From Roseivirga sp. UBA6061 (GTDB lineage: Bacteria > Bacteroidota > Bacteroidia > Cytophagales > Cyclobacteriaceae), in assembly GCA_002427745.1 (NCBI GenBank), contig DIYF01000010.1, forward strand, positions 101,171 through 165,170: 64,000 bases of DNA, given 5' to 3'. A program made the translations under genes and the position numbers. Under the pieces are notes generated by a model that had not been told where the DNA came from, ran no database searches, and saw only the letters and a program-made list of their open reading frames with translations. This document shows, piece after piece, positions 32,918 through 42,374 of the stretch; position 1 is the stretch's first letter, and the number at the start of each line of letters is the position of its first letter.

Positions 32918-34386
32918 TGCATAAAGCCAAGAGTAAAAAAATTGTCGTTATTTTTCCCCGGGGAGAAGCCATCGCCAACTTTCTGAGCGATGTATTTATC
33001 GAAAGACTCAGTGAAGGTTTCTCAGAAGTGCACTTTCTCACGATGGATTCTGACTCTATGTCAGAATATACTTCTTTACTTTCTGAAGTTACTTCGGTAG
33101 AAGCCATGAAAATGAATAGGGGACATTATGTTTTCAGGTTTCTCACAAGCTTTCTGGACCTGGCACATAATCTCAAGATCAAGACCGTTTCTTCCAAAGA
33201 CAGGATCAGGTTCAGGCGGGCTCAGGCATTCTCTGCTGTGGCAAAGCTAAAGCTGGAGCTGATGGTTTTTTTCGGACGATTTTTTGCGAATGGCCCTGGT
33301 ACCAGAATGCTGGAGCGTATGTGTGAAACAGCACACAAATGGCTGAACAAGACAAGGGATATTGAGGAGTACATTGACAGGGTACAGCCGGATGTAGCTT
33401 TCAATACCTCGCATATACATGGTAATATTTCGGAGTTGTACCTATACTCACTCAGGCAGCGAGGTGTTAAGCTGGTATCCTTTATTTTCTCCTGGGATAA
33501 CATTACTTCTCAGGGGCGTATTATCCCACGTTACGATCAGCTGTTCACCTGGAATAATGAATCCAAGGGCCTGGTTGAGAAGTATTATGGGAGAGATTAC
33601 CTCGGTCGTATACAGGTCACGGGTACTCCTCAGTTTGACCACTACTTTCAGAATTTTCATAAGCCGGACTTATCCAGAGAAGAGTTTTGCGAATACTACA
33701 ATCTTGATTCAAAAAGACCGATTGTGTTATACTCAACCGGCATGCCACATCATATGCCTGGTGAGCCCATCATTGTTAACAGAATTCTCGATGCTTTCAA
33801 GCGCGATTATCCGCTCGGGGAGAGACCTCAATTGGTATTGAGAGTATATCCGAAAGATCACAGTGGGAGATTTGAACCCCTTCGCAACCTTGAGGATATT
33901 GTCTTTCAGGACCCACTATGGAATGAAGCCCTTATGCTTCCTTCAGTGGATGCAAAGTATATTCTCAAGCAGACACTCAGGAATGTGGATGTAGGTATTA
34001 ATATAGCCTCCACCATTACCCTGGAGCTACTCATGTTTAACAAAAAAGTGCTGAATATTGGTTTCACTCCCTCAAAGCGGGCCAGTGACAAAATCGAAGA
34101 GGAAGTGGCTGATATCGAGAACAGGATGTATAGTGCGAAACAGCGGGCTATGGTATCTTTTAAAGACAACGGCAAGTGGTATGAATATGATCATTATAAG
34201 GATGTGGCTGACAGTAATTGTATCTTGATTTGCAGAGATGAAAGCCAACTGAATGCAGATATCAAAGACACTTTTAATTTTAACCTGGACCAGGAAGACA
34301 AGGCCCGGCTCATGAAGAAGAAATTCTCAGACACACTGGATGGGGCTGGAATAATCAGGATTACTGAGATGCTGAACCTCAATTAA
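32917..34386 (+). CDS. Unclassified GT-B-like protein, candidate glycosyltransferase
   Basis: A 489-residue soluble protein that I cannot place in a named family. Its C-terminal half looks like a GT-B nucleotide-sugar domain: YSTGMPHHMPGEPIIV, PQLVLRVYPKDHSGRF and NVDVGINIASTITLELLMFN, the last like the donor-binding Ser/Thr-Glu region of polysialyl- and CDP-glycerol-type transferases. The middle holds SFIFSWDNITSQGRI and DQLFTWNNESKG. The start is a GTG overlapping the flippase stop. Since no known sialyltransferase family is recognised in the locus, this protein is a candidate for using the CMP-sugar; this is inference. Confidence 0.65.
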   Translation: MHKAKSKKIVVIFPRGEAIANFLSDVFIERLSEGFSEVHFLTMDSDSMSEYTSLLSEVTSVEAMKMNRGHYVFRFLTSFLDLAHNLKIKTVSSKDRIRFRRAQAFSAVAKLKLELMVFFGRFFANGPGTRMLERMCETAHKWLNKTRDIEEYIDRVQPDVAFNTSHIHGNISELYLYSLRQRGVKLVSFIFSWDNITSQGRIIPRYDQLFTWNNESKGLVEKYYGRDYLGRIQVTGTPQFDHYFQNFHKPDLSREEFCEYYNLDSKRPIVLYSTGMPHHMPGEPIIVNRILDAFKRDYPLGERPQLVLRVYPKDHSGRFEPLRNLEDIVFQDPLWNEALMLPSVDAKYILKQTLRNVDVGINIASTITLELLMFNKKVLNIGFTPSKRASDKIEEEVADIENRMYSAKQRAMVSFKDNGKWYEYDHYKDVADSNCILICRDESQLNADIKDTFNFNLDQEDKARLMKKKFSDTLDGAGIIRITEMLNLN

Positions 34387-34397
34387 GATCGCATTAG

Positions 34398-34541
34398 TTT
34401 CCTCATTTAAATCCGGGGCAGGCGACTGAAAGAAAATCTATGGAAGATTTGTTTCCTTCCGGATTCAGAGACTTCGTTAAGAAAAGTTACGAACGGGACT
34501 TCAACTATTTTGGGTATGATATGGATGACCCTTCATACTGA
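34398..34541 (+). pseudogene. Remnant of a sulfotransferase C-terminus
   Basis: An open frame without a proper start reads to a stop at 34541; its last 33 codons are MEDLFPSGFRDFVKKSYERD followed by FNYFGYD and a short acidic tail. The pattern of a VxxxYxxDFxxFGYD end is that of Sulfotransfer_2-type enzymes, where it forms the last helix. The PAPS-binding parts are absent, so it cannot work. It lies between the GT-B-like gene and an intact sulfotransferase and is probably the leftover of a replaced gene. Confidence 0.6.
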
Positions 34542-34602
34542 CAGAACTACCCCATCATCCTTTCAGAAACCCTGTTTTCTGACTCGTCAATAGCAACAAA
34601 AA

Positions 34603-35487
34603 TTGAAAAATCAGGCTCCTATTATTCTCAATTGTTTTTCCAGAGGGGGAAGCAATATTCTTTGGAATATTTTTCTTAGCCATCCGGAAGTATGCTCGCC
34701 TATCAAGGAAACACTCGAGCTGTTTCGGATTAACCCCAGGAAAAACCCGAAATGGGCAGGTTATAAGCTGGCACTTTTATCAGGTCAGCCCTTGTTTTTT
34801 AATCAGTGGCATCTAAAGCCCAGGAAGCAAATCTCCTCCAATGTGCAGGAGTATGTCGATCAGGTACTTTTTGAGAACAAGCTCAACACACTGTCAGATG
34901 CCGAAATGAAATTTAAGGCAGAAGACCAGTTGTACGTTCAGGATGAAGTTGAGCGATCCAGATTGGTGTTGAAAAACAACAATGGCCTGACTTACCTGTC
35001 AGATGCCTTTTTGAAGATGTACCCTGACGCGACTTTCTTTTCACTGGTCAGAAACCCGATATCGCTTTACGAAAGTCACAAGAGAAGAGGTCTGGCCAAA
35101 AGTGTTGGTCAGTTCAGCCGGTTTTACAACACCCTGTGCCAGCGCATGCTGGACGATGCAGAACGCCTGCCTGATTACCATATACTCAAGTTTGAGACCA
35201 TGGTCGGCAATCCGAAGGAAGTCATTGAAGACTTGTATCAAAAGGCGAACCTGGACTTGTCGATGGTACCACGTTTCAGGTTTAAGGCCAAACGTTTCGT
35301 GCACAGTGATGGAGGGCACAGGACCAAATTTGAAATGAGCAAGCATTATTGGTTTGACATAGATAACCTGCATGAAATCCTTGAGCCGAAAGTGAATGAT
35401 TTTCAGAATCAACTACTTTCTGAGTCTGAGATAGAAGAAGTAATGAAGCAGACTGGCGATATCGCAAAGAAACTGGGTTATCAATGA
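34603..35487 (+). CDS. Sulfotransferase family protein
   Basis: A 294-residue cytosolic enzyme. The PAPS 5'-phosphosulfate loop is near the N-terminus (CFSRGGSNILWNIFLSHP, residues 11-28), and the 3'-phosphate motif is FFSLVRNPISLYESHKR near 146. It would transfer sulfate from PAPS to a sugar hydroxyl or amino group of the polysaccharide. The start is TTG, with no clear ribosome binding site. The C-terminus overlaps the next gene by four bases. It differs from the remnant just upstream, whose C-terminal motif it lacks, so the two are not simple copies. Confidence 0.85.
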   Translation: MKNQAPIILNCFSRGGSNILWNIFLSHPEVCSPIKETLELFRINPRKNPKWAGYKLALLSGQPLFFNQWHLKPRKQISSNVQEYVDQVLFENKLNTLSDAEMKFKAEDQLYVQDEVERSRLVLKNNNGLTYLSDAFLKMYPDATFFSLVRNPISLYESHKRRGLAKSVGQFSRFYNTLCQRMLDDAERLPDYHILKFETMVGNPKEVIEDLYQKANLDLSMVPRFRFKAKRFVHSDGGHRTKFEMSKHYWFDIDNLHEILEPKVNDFQNQLLSESEIEEVMKQTGDIAKKLGYQ

Positions 35488-36695
35488 GCCCTAAACCAAG
35501 GCTGTTGATGATCTCTCATGTCTGGCCCGTACCCGGTGTTTCAGGCCAGGAAAAGAGGGTTTATTATATGTTGAAAGCCCTCAGACAGGTTTATCATTTA
35601 ACCTTTCTCACATTTGCAGATAAACAAAGAAAAAACCAATACGAGTCTGCGCTTCAGCAACTGTCTGATGAAGTCATAGTATTGCCTTCCCGCTATAATG
35701 CGTCCTTGTTATCCCGGCTTGTTTATAAAGCAATAGGAAAGCTGTATTCATTTAATACGGGGCTTAAGGCTTCTAATTTTACTATTGGCAAGGTTGAGCT
35801 GACGGGTGGCAGGGTAGCAAAGGCTATTGCAGGAAACAGGTACGAAGCAGTAATCTTTGAATACTGGCACGCGCACCATGTCATAGATAAGGCCCTCTTT
35901 GGAGATGCTTCTCTGATTCTGGACATGCACAACGTGCTCTGGCAGACTTACAAAACCCAGAGTAATTCGGCTAAGGCAGTTGAGAAGTACAAGCGGTATG
36001 AGGAAAAGGTCTGGAGAAAATTCGACCGCCTTATCGCCATCAACCAGGATGAAACAGCTTATGTAAGAGATCAGTTGGGGGATGACAAGGTCTGGTATGT
36101 TCCCATGGGGATAGACCTTGATAAATGGCCTTTAGTCCTGAACCCGGCCAATAAGGTGCCCCGGATCGCCTGGTATGGAGGTCTGGCCAGCTCACACAAT
36201 CAGAGAGATGCCATGAGCGTGTATGAGGACGTTATGCCGGGCGTATGGCAGGTGTTTCCTGAGGCTGAGTTTTGGATTATTGGCAGTAAACCACCTGAGC
36301 ATATAGCGGAGTTGTCAGAAAAGGATTCCAGAGTCACAGTAACCGGCTTTGTGGAAGATGTAGCTGATGTATTAGGGCGGGTTGACCTGGTGCTTTGTCC
36401 CTGGCAGGGTACTTATGGTTTTCGCAGCAGGCTGGTTGAAGTTATGGCAACCGGAACACCCGTCATCACCACAAAGGATGCGGCTTATGGTATGAATCTT
36501 AATTCAGGTGAGGGAATTCTGTTCCATAACAACCCGAAAGACTGGTCGGCTATAGTTATTGAACTGTTGAACTCACCGGATGAATTACTGGCATTAAGAA
36601 AAAGAGCCAGGAAAGCGGTAGAAACCCGGTATAGTCTGGAAGCAACCTACGGTAAGTTACCTCAAATGCTCAACGCAGCTAAGGGAGAGTCTTGA
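35484..36695 (+). CDS. Glycosyltransferase family 4 protein
   Basis: A 403-residue GT-B retaining transferase. The N-terminal domain starts LLMISHVWPVPGVSGQEKRV with the Gly-rich acceptor loop, and the C-terminal donor domain includes RIAWYGGLASSHNQ, VTVTGFVEDVADVLGRVDLV and the EVMATGTPVITT motif with nearby Glu. The final RKAVETRYSLEATYGKL is usual. The substrate is unknown. Overlaps the sulfotransferase gene (ATGA) and is followed one base later by another GT4 gene. Confidence 0.9.
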   Translation: MSPKPRLLMISHVWPVPGVSGQEKRVYYMLKALRQVYHLTFLTFADKQRKNQYESALQQLSDEVIVLPSRYNASLLSRLVYKAIGKLYSFNTGLKASNFTIGKVELTGGRVAKAIAGNRYEAVIFEYWHAHHVIDKALFGDASLILDMHNVLWQTYKTQSNSAKAVEKYKRYEEKVWRKFDRLIAINQDETAYVRDQLGDDKVWYVPMGIDLDKWPLVLNPANKVPRIAWYGGLASSHNQRDAMSVYEDVMPGVWQVFPEAEFWIIGSKPPEHIAELSEKDSRVTVTGFVEDVADVLGRVDLVLCPWQGTYGFRSRLVEVMATGTPVITTKDAAYGMNLNSGEGILFHNNPKDWSAIVIELLNSPDELLALRKRARKAVETRYSLEATYGKLPQMLNAAKGES

Positions 36696-36696
36696 A

Positions 36697-37881
36697 ATGA
36701 AGATTGTGGTATTTAGCCATAAAGAATGTTGGCGTTCGCCTGACTCACCCACCGGCTGGGCGACTGACGGAGGCTTTGTGTTTCATATGCAGGCCCTTGC
36801 TTCTCTGACAGATGAATTAGAAATTATATGCTTCGAAAGTCAAAGAAAGCCTGAGGGTGAAGTCTTTTTTAAAGATCCAAAACTCTCTTTTTCCCCGATT
36901 GCACTTAAACCCTACTCCGGAATAAGACGCAAGCTGTGGATCATATATCTGGGTATAACCCGTTTCCATTTTTTTAAGAGCAAGATTCGTCAGGCAGATC
37001 TTATTCATACCCCTATTCCCTCAGACCTTTCTACGCTGGCCATGGTACTGGCCAGGCGAATGAAAAAACCGCTGTTTATACGTCATTGCGGGAACTGGCT
37101 GGCACCTGCTACCAGGGCCGAGTTTTTCTGGAAAAACTTTATGGAGAAACATGCCGGCCAAGGGGTAGTCGGTTTGGCAACTGGCGGAGGAACTGAGCCA
37201 CCCGGCAAGGTAAATCCGAGTATTCGGTGGATTTTTAGTTCGAGTCTCTTAAACGCTGAGATCAGTGCTTTGTCGACTGATCGTGTACCGGAAATTCGCA
37301 AAGACTGTGTGAACCTTGTTACGGTTTCCCGCCAAACCATTAACAAAGGAGCCGGTCGGACCATTGAAGCTATCAGCGTATTAAAAAAGAGGGGATACAA
37401 GCTGAGGTTTGAGGTAATCGGCCGGGGAGATTATCTGGATGCTCTCAGGGCCAGGGTAAAAGACCTGAATCTGGAAGAAAACGTTGACTTTTTAGGTCAG
37501 CTGGAGAGCCGGGAGGTAATGGCTGCTCTCGGCAGGGCTGATATTTTTGTTTTTCCGAGTACAGCATCAGAGGGCTTTCCCAAGGCGGTACTGGAAGCGC
37601 TTGCATCAGGTTTACCTGTGGTCACATCAAGAACATCTGTGCTGCCTGACCTGGTGGAAAATACACAAAGCGGTTTTGCACTTGAGGATTTGAGCCCTGA
37701 ATCGTTGGCTGACACCCTTGAAAAGCTCATTACTGAAAAAGAACTCTATAAAAGCTGCTCCACTAATGCCGCGAACACGGCAAAAGAATTCAGCCTTGAA
37801 AAATGGATAGACTTCATAGCAGAGGAAGTAAATAAGGAGTTTGGCTGGCAACTCAGCAGAAAAACGGAAATCATCAAATAG
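36697..37881 (+). CDS. Glycosyltransferase family 4 protein
   Basis: A 394-residue GT-B transferase. The start MKIVVFSHKECWRSPDSPTG is followed by a TDGGFVFHMQALASL acceptor loop; the donor domain has VTVSRQTINKGAGRTIEAI, VDFLGQLESREVMAALGRAD and FPSTASEGFPKAVLEALASG with the conserved Glu pair (EGFPKAVLEA). It begins one base after the preceding stop. The gap to the next gene is 14 bases, so it is within the same transcript. The acceptor and donor are not known. Confidence 0.92.
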   Translation: MKIVVFSHKECWRSPDSPTGWATDGGFVFHMQALASLTDELEIICFESQRKPEGEVFFKDPKLSFSPIALKPYSGIRRKLWIIYLGITRFHFFKSKIRQADLIHTPIPSDLSTLAMVLARRMKKPLFIRHCGNWLAPATRAEFFWKNFMEKHAGQGVVGLATGGGTEPPGKVNPSIRWIFSSSLLNAEISALSTDRVPEIRKDCVNLVTVSRQTINKGAGRTIEAISVLKKRGYKLRFEVIGRGDYLDALRARVKDLNLEENVDFLGQLESREVMAALGRADIFVFPSTASEGFPKAVLEALASGLPVVTSRTSVLPDLVENTQSGFALEDLSPESLADTLEKLITEKELYKSCSTNAANTAKEFSLEKWIDFIAEEVNKEFGWQLSRKTEIIK

Positions 37882-37895
37882 TCGATTCAACCGGT

Positions 37896-38963
37896 ATGTC
37901 TGAAAAACCAGGAATATGTTTTATCGCAGCCACTTTGGGCAAAGGAGGGGCTGAAAAGCAGGCTTATTATCTGGTCAGGGCGCTCAAAGAGCATGGGCAT
38001 CGTTTAAAGCTCATTTACTTCGAGCCTGAAGATTGGTGGAAGGCCCCTATCAGTGAGCTGGATGTAGAAGTTGTGCGCATTGAGAGTACATCTAAAAAGA
38101 GCCGCATCATCAAGCTCTACAAGCTCCTGAAGAAAGGGGATTTTGATATTATCCAGGCGCTGCATTATCATATGAACCCCTATGTGGCACTACTGGGTCT
38201 GATGCTGAGAGCCAAATCAGTGGGGGCATTTCGCGGTGATGGTGAGAGAGAGCTACTTACGGTAAATAAGTATGTGAGAAATATAGCTTTTCGGCTGTGC
38301 AGTGCTTTTATCTGTAACTCCAGAAACGCTATGGACAGGTTGTCTGCGATTGATAATCTGAATGGCAAGCTTCAATACCTGCCCAACATTGTGGAGGTTC
38401 CTGATAGTCCGATTCCTGAACCGGGTGAGGTCGCTAAAAAATTTCTGGCCGTCAATAGTCTTGTGGACTTGAAAAAAGTTGATCGGATACTCGGTTTTAT
38501 CGCTCAATATCGAAAACGACAGCCTGATGTCAGCCTGAAAATACTGGGGGACGGGCCATTGAGAAATGAGCTTGAGCATAAAGCAAAGCAACTCGGAATT
38601 GATGCTTATGTCCGTTTTGAAGGACAAGTAGACAATGTGAGTGATTATTACCGGGAGGCTGATGTATTTATGCTGGCCTCAGTAAGTGAGGGTACTCCCA
38701 ATGTTATATTAGAAGCCATGAGTCACGGTAAGGTTATAATTTCCTCAAGGGTCGGAGAGTCGGTACATTTACTCGGTGAAGGAAAGTACGGATTGCTGAT
38801 TGACTTTAACAGGGAAGAAGATATAGAAAATACATGTCATCTGTTAATTGATGACTGGGCAGAGTTAAAAGTAATGGGCACCAGGGCATATCAGACTATT
38901 CAGGAACATCATAGTTACAAGCACTTGTACTCAAACATCAGCACGATTTATCAGACCTTATAG
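37896..38963 (+). CDS. Glycosyltransferase family 4 protein
   Basis: A 355-residue GT-B transferase. FIAATLGKGGAEKQAYYLVR gives the acceptor-side loop (GKGGAEKQ), and the donor side has LKILGDGPLRNELEHKAKQL, VRFEGQVDNVSDYYREADVF and ASVSEGTPNVILEAMSHG (EGTPNVILEA). This is the common WsaF/EpsD-like layout. It is preceded by a usual short gap and followed 24 bases later by the CapA-like gene, before which AGGAGG occurs. The sugar transferred is unknown. Confidence 0.93.
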   Translation: MSEKPGICFIAATLGKGGAEKQAYYLVRALKEHGHRLKLIYFEPEDWWKAPISELDVEVVRIESTSKKSRIIKLYKLLKKGDFDIIQALHYHMNPYVALLGLMLRAKSVGAFRGDGERELLTVNKYVRNIAFRLCSAFICNSRNAMDRLSAIDNLNGKLQYLPNIVEVPDSPIPEPGEVAKKFLAVNSLVDLKKVDRILGFIAQYRKRQPDVSLKILGDGPLRNELEHKAKQLGIDAYVRFEGQVDNVSDYYREADVFMLASVSEGTPNVILEAMSHGKVIISSRVGESVHLLGEGKYGLLIDFNREEDIENTCHLLIDDWAELKVMGTRAYQTIQEHHSYKHLYSNISTIYQTL

Positions 38964-38987
38964 GAGGCCTTGTCTGGTTAATAGATT

Positions 38988-39983
38988 TTGGAAAAAGTAA
39001 AACTCATATTTTTGGGTGATGTGAGCTTGTCAGGGCAGAATGCGAACGCTTCGGCTCTTGTAAATAGTGAACTTCGTCAAACCCTCAGATCTGCAGATGC
39101 GGTAATCTGTAACTTCGAGTCTACTTTTACCGATGAAAAAACTCCCGGCCTGTTTCAAAGCCCCTCTGCCAAGGCCCGGCTGCTGAAAGAGGCAGGCATT
39201 ACGCATGCCGTTGTCTCAAACAATCATATCCATGACTACGGCTTCAAAGGGCTGAAAGATACGATTTCAACGCTCAGAAGTGTGGGTATCCAGCCATTGG
39301 GACTGGAGAGACTTGAGGGGGAAGATCGGGAGGTTACCACTTTAAAACTCAACGGTGTCAATATCGGATTACTCTGTAGTGGGTGGACCAGGGTGAATCA
39401 GGATCATAGTAATCCTCACATCTTCCGGGAGTATAACGAACAGGAACTAAGCAGATCAATTGACAGATTGCACGCTAAATTCGATCACCTGGTGGTGGTT
39501 TGCCACAGAGGGAAGATGTTTGTAGAATACCCTGCTCCTTCTGACAAGAGGGCATTTCAACAATATATTCACCTGGGAGCAAGTGCGGTAATAGCCCATC
39601 ACCCTCATGTGGCCCAGGGCGTATCATACCACCATGACCGGCTTATAGCGTACAGCCTGGGTAATTTTTATTTTGATAGTACAGAAGGTCACGTACAAAG
39701 TCGGTATTCCCGGGAAAAGCAGGATCTGGGACTGGCGGTATCGGTCGACTTCGACAAACAGAAACTTCTCTCTTATGAGCTAATGCCCGTCAGGCGTACC
39801 GACAATCGGGGAGTTGTTAAACTGAATGAAGCAGAATCTTCGAAGGCCCTGAGTCACCTTGAAAAATTATCAAAGAATACCAATACCGGACTGGCGGCAA
39901 GATTGTTCTTTTACAGCCAGTACCTTTGGCACGTGGTACCACATTTTCTACGTGTGTTATGGTATCATAAGGTTAAAAAATGA
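38988..39983 (+). CDS. CapA family protein (PgsA/CapA-type metallophosphatase fold)
   Basis: A 331-residue protein starting with TTG (AGGAGG lies about 20 bases upstream). Family motifs are LIFLGDVSLSG, DAVICNFESTFTD, THAVVSNNHIHDYGFKG, VVVCHRGKM, ASAVIAHHPHVAQGV and IAYSLGNFYFDS; together they hold the Asp, Asn and His ligands of a calcineurin-like metal centre. No signal peptide is present, unlike poly-gamma-glutamate PgsA, so the protein is probably cytosolic or bound at the membrane. Related CapA-like proteins in capsule loci remain poorly understood; a hydrolase or modifying role on the polymer is likely. Confidence 0.88.
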   Translation: MEKVKLIFLGDVSLSGQNANASALVNSELRQTLRSADAVICNFESTFTDEKTPGLFQSPSAKARLLKEAGITHAVVSNNHIHDYGFKGLKDTISTLRSVGIQPLGLERLEGEDREVTTLKLNGVNIGLLCSGWTRVNQDHSNPHIFREYNEQELSRSIDRLHAKFDHLVVVCHRGKMFVEYPAPSDKRAFQQYIHLGASAVIAHHPHVAQGVSYHHDRLIAYSLGNFYFDSTEGHVQSRYSREKQDLGLAVSVDFDKQKLLSYELMPVRRTDNRGVVKLNEAESSKALSHLEKLSKNTNTGLAARLFFYSQYLWHVVPHFLRVLWYHKVKK

Positions 39984-40029
39984 AACCGGCTCAACGCATA
40001 TCTGTCCGTCAATACAACTGACCACCTGA

Positions 40030-41352
40030 ATGAAGTCGAAACGTCTTGTACTTCACGCTTTTATACTCCTTGCCATGCTGGGCCTGGGTAGGTGGGCTTT
40101 GATCATTTGGTTTTACACATCAATAGCTTTCTTTCTATCTCTGACTTTTAAAAAGGAAGGCTTCTCATATAATGTAGCAGCCCTGCTACTCTATTTGATT
40201 CCCCTGGAATTGCTCGGGAGAATTCTTGAAGCCAATCCGTTTATTCCATACGAGGCTGGAAAATATGTCACCTTTGCCATTCTGGTCTATGCCCTGCTCA
40301 GAGTACGAATACGAAGAGGATGGTGGGCTATTGCGGCATTGGTTCTGGCTTTACCGGGAATGGTTATGGTGAACCTTGAAGCTCCGGTTAAGGAGATTGT
40401 CTTTAACATGTTCGGGCTTGTGAACATGCTTTTGGGTGCACTTCTCTTCTTAAATGTCTACATCACTATATCAGAAGTAAAGAGGCTTATAGTACAAGCC
40501 TTATACCCTCTACTGGTTTTGCTTTTTTACCTCATTATTGTCAGTCCGGATATAAGCACGGTAGATTATGAATTGGGCGCACTCGATGATCTGACGGCCG
40601 ATTTCGGCTCCAACCAGGTGTCTACGGTATTGGGCTATGGCATTCTGCTGTTCGGGCTTTTATTTTTCAGTAAGTGGAAGTTTTCCAGAATCTCTTTCAT
40701 GGACCAGGCCCTGTTTTTGACACTCACACTCTGGAGTTTACTGAGCTTTTCGCGAGGTGGTGTGATCGGAGCATTTCTGGCCCTGAGTGCTGTGGTAGTA
40801 CTTAATCTGATCTCTAAAAAACGAAAAAACCAGCGTAAGATCAGACCGTCCTCGGTTTTGGGAATAGTACTCGTACTGCTGGTCAGCTTCTATGTGGGCA
40901 ATACGATTACAGGAGGCTCTCTCCTTCTCAGGTACCAGGGAGAAACGCGCGGAACGTTGCTGGGAAGAAAGGAGAAGGACTTAAACCAGCTGACCACCGG
41001 AAGGTTCGATATTTTTCTTCGTGATGTAGATATCTGGAGAAGGAACCCTGTTTTGGGTGTGGGGGTTGGTAATGCCAGAGCCATTGGCAGAGAGGAGTAT
41101 GACAATCCAAAAATCCCCCATGTAGAGCCATCCAGACTGTTAGCCGAGCATGGTCTTCTGGGCCTCATTATCATCGCCATGGTCTATGGTTATCCTTTCG
41201 CCTTGATAATGCGCCAAAAGGGGCTGCTTAAGCGGAGCTGGATGGCTGCCTTGCTGCTGTTGGGCTTGTTTTCTACACTTCATGCGGCTACTAGGACTAT
41301 GATAAGCCCTATACTCTTCGGGCTGGCCTTTATAAACATCAACGAAGAATGA
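40030..41352 (+). CDS. O-antigen ligase/polymerase family membrane protein (Wzy-like)
   Basis: A 440-residue membrane protein with about 12 helices. The Wzy_C segment is recognisable: LWSLLSFSRGGVIGAFLALS, then a long periplasmic loop ending in RFDIFLRDVDIWRRNPVLG, GVGVGNA and HVEPSRLLAEHGLLGL, with the Arg and His residues of O-antigen ligases. It is the likely polymerase of the repeat unit, or a ligase. It follows the CapA-like gene by 46 bases and overlaps the next transferase by four bases. Confidence 0.88.
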   Translation: MKSKRLVLHAFILLAMLGLGRWALIIWFYTSIAFFLSLTFKKEGFSYNVAALLLYLIPLELLGRILEANPFIPYEAGKYVTFAILVYALLRVRIRRGWWAIAALVLALPGMVMVNLEAPVKEIVFNMFGLVNMLLGALLFLNVYITISEVKRLIVQALYPLLVLLFYLIIVSPDISTVDYELGALDDLTADFGSNQVSTVLGYGILLFGLLFFSKWKFSRISFMDQALFLTLTLWSLLSFSRGGVIGAFLALSAVVVLNLISKKRKNQRKIRPSSVLGIVLVLLVSFYVGNTITGGSLLLRYQGETRGTLLGRKEKDLNQLTTGRFDIFLRDVDIWRRNPVLGVGVGNARAIGREEYDNPKIPHVEPSRLLAEHGLLGLIIIAMVYGYPFALIMRQKGLLKRSWMAALLLLGLFSTLHAATRTMISPILFGLAFININEE

Positions 41353-42374
41353 CCAGACCCAGGGTGCTATATCTGGGCAATCAGCTCTCCGGTCATGGGG
41401 TTAATCCTACCTCTGTGGAAACTTTAGGACAACGCCTGAAGGAAGATTTTACCGTCATTCGTGCTTCATCTAAAGCCAATAAGTGGTTCAGGCTCATAGA
41501 TATGTGGCTCACCGTATTGAGGCAAAGAAAGAGTGACTTCGTCTTAATCGATACTTATAGCACATCAGCCTTCATCTTCGCCTGGACCTCTGCCGCACTG
41601 GCCGGGAAACTAGGACTTAGGTATATTCCGATTCTTCATGGTGGTGCCCTTCCGGAACGAGCCAGGAATTCACCGCGCAGGCTAAAAAACTATCTGAAGA
41701 ACGCTTATAAAGTAGTCTGTCCCTCACCATATCTGAAAGAAGAGATGAGTAAAGTGATTGACATAGACTACAAAGTGGTGGCAAATGCCATAGACCTGGA
41801 AGATTACCCTTTTACTGCCAGGAAGCATTTTGATAAGTCGGGACCTCAAATGCTCTGGGTACGCGCCTTCGACAAAATTTATAACCCTACGCTGGCGGTC
41901 AGGGTATTAAAAGCCCTGACAGATATGGGTTATGATCAGGCGCATTTATGCATGGTAGGCCCCGATAAGGACGGCTCTCTTAGTGAGACACAAAAGCTGG
42001 CGCAGGAGCTGAATGTGATGGACCGTGTTAGGTTTACGGGCTCTTTATCAAAGCAGGAATGGGTAAAACTGTCTGAAGCCTATGATCTATTCATTAACAC
42101 AACCCATATAGACAATACGCCCGTCAGCCTTATTGAAAGTCTTGCACTGGGCTTGCCCGTTGTCAGCACCCGGGTGGGAGGTATCCCGCATATGCTGAGT
42201 TCGGGTGAAAATGCTATGCTGGTAGAACCCCATGATGTGGATGCTTTTGTGAAAACGATTCAAAGCCTTCAGGAGGCTGCCCTCTACCAAAAACTGGTGA
42301 TGCAGGGAAGAACAACAGCTGAGGCTTACGACTGGAAACAATTAAGGACTCAATGGTTAGCTATCCTTAAATGA
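41349..42374 (+). CDS. Glycosyltransferase family 4 protein
   Basis: A 341-residue GT-B transferase. The N-terminal RVLYLGNQLSGHGVNPTSVE acts as the acceptor loop; the donor domain shows MLWVRAFDKIYNPTLAVRVL, VRFTGSLSKQEWVKLSEAYD and NTTHIDNTPVSLIESLALG, the latter with the conserved Glu. The DNTPVSLIESLALGLPVVST segment is the donor-site motif. It overlaps both neighbours by four bases (ATGA), so it is in the same transcript as the polymerase and the CapK-like gene. Confidence 0.92.
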   Translation: MTRPRVLYLGNQLSGHGVNPTSVETLGQRLKEDFTVIRASSKANKWFRLIDMWLTVLRQRKSDFVLIDTYSTSAFIFAWTSAALAGKLGLRYIPILHGGALPERARNSPRRLKNYLKNAYKVVCPSPYLKEEMSKVIDIDYKVVANAIDLEDYPFTARKHFDKSGPQMLWVRAFDKIYNPTLAVRVLKALTDMGYDQAHLCMVGPDKDGSLSETQKLAQELNVMDRVRFTGSLSKQEWVKLSEAYDLFINTTHIDNTPVSLIESLALGLPVVSTRVGGIPHMLSSGENAMLVEPHDVDAFVKTIQSLQEAALYQKLVMQGRTTAEAYDWKQLRTQWLAILK

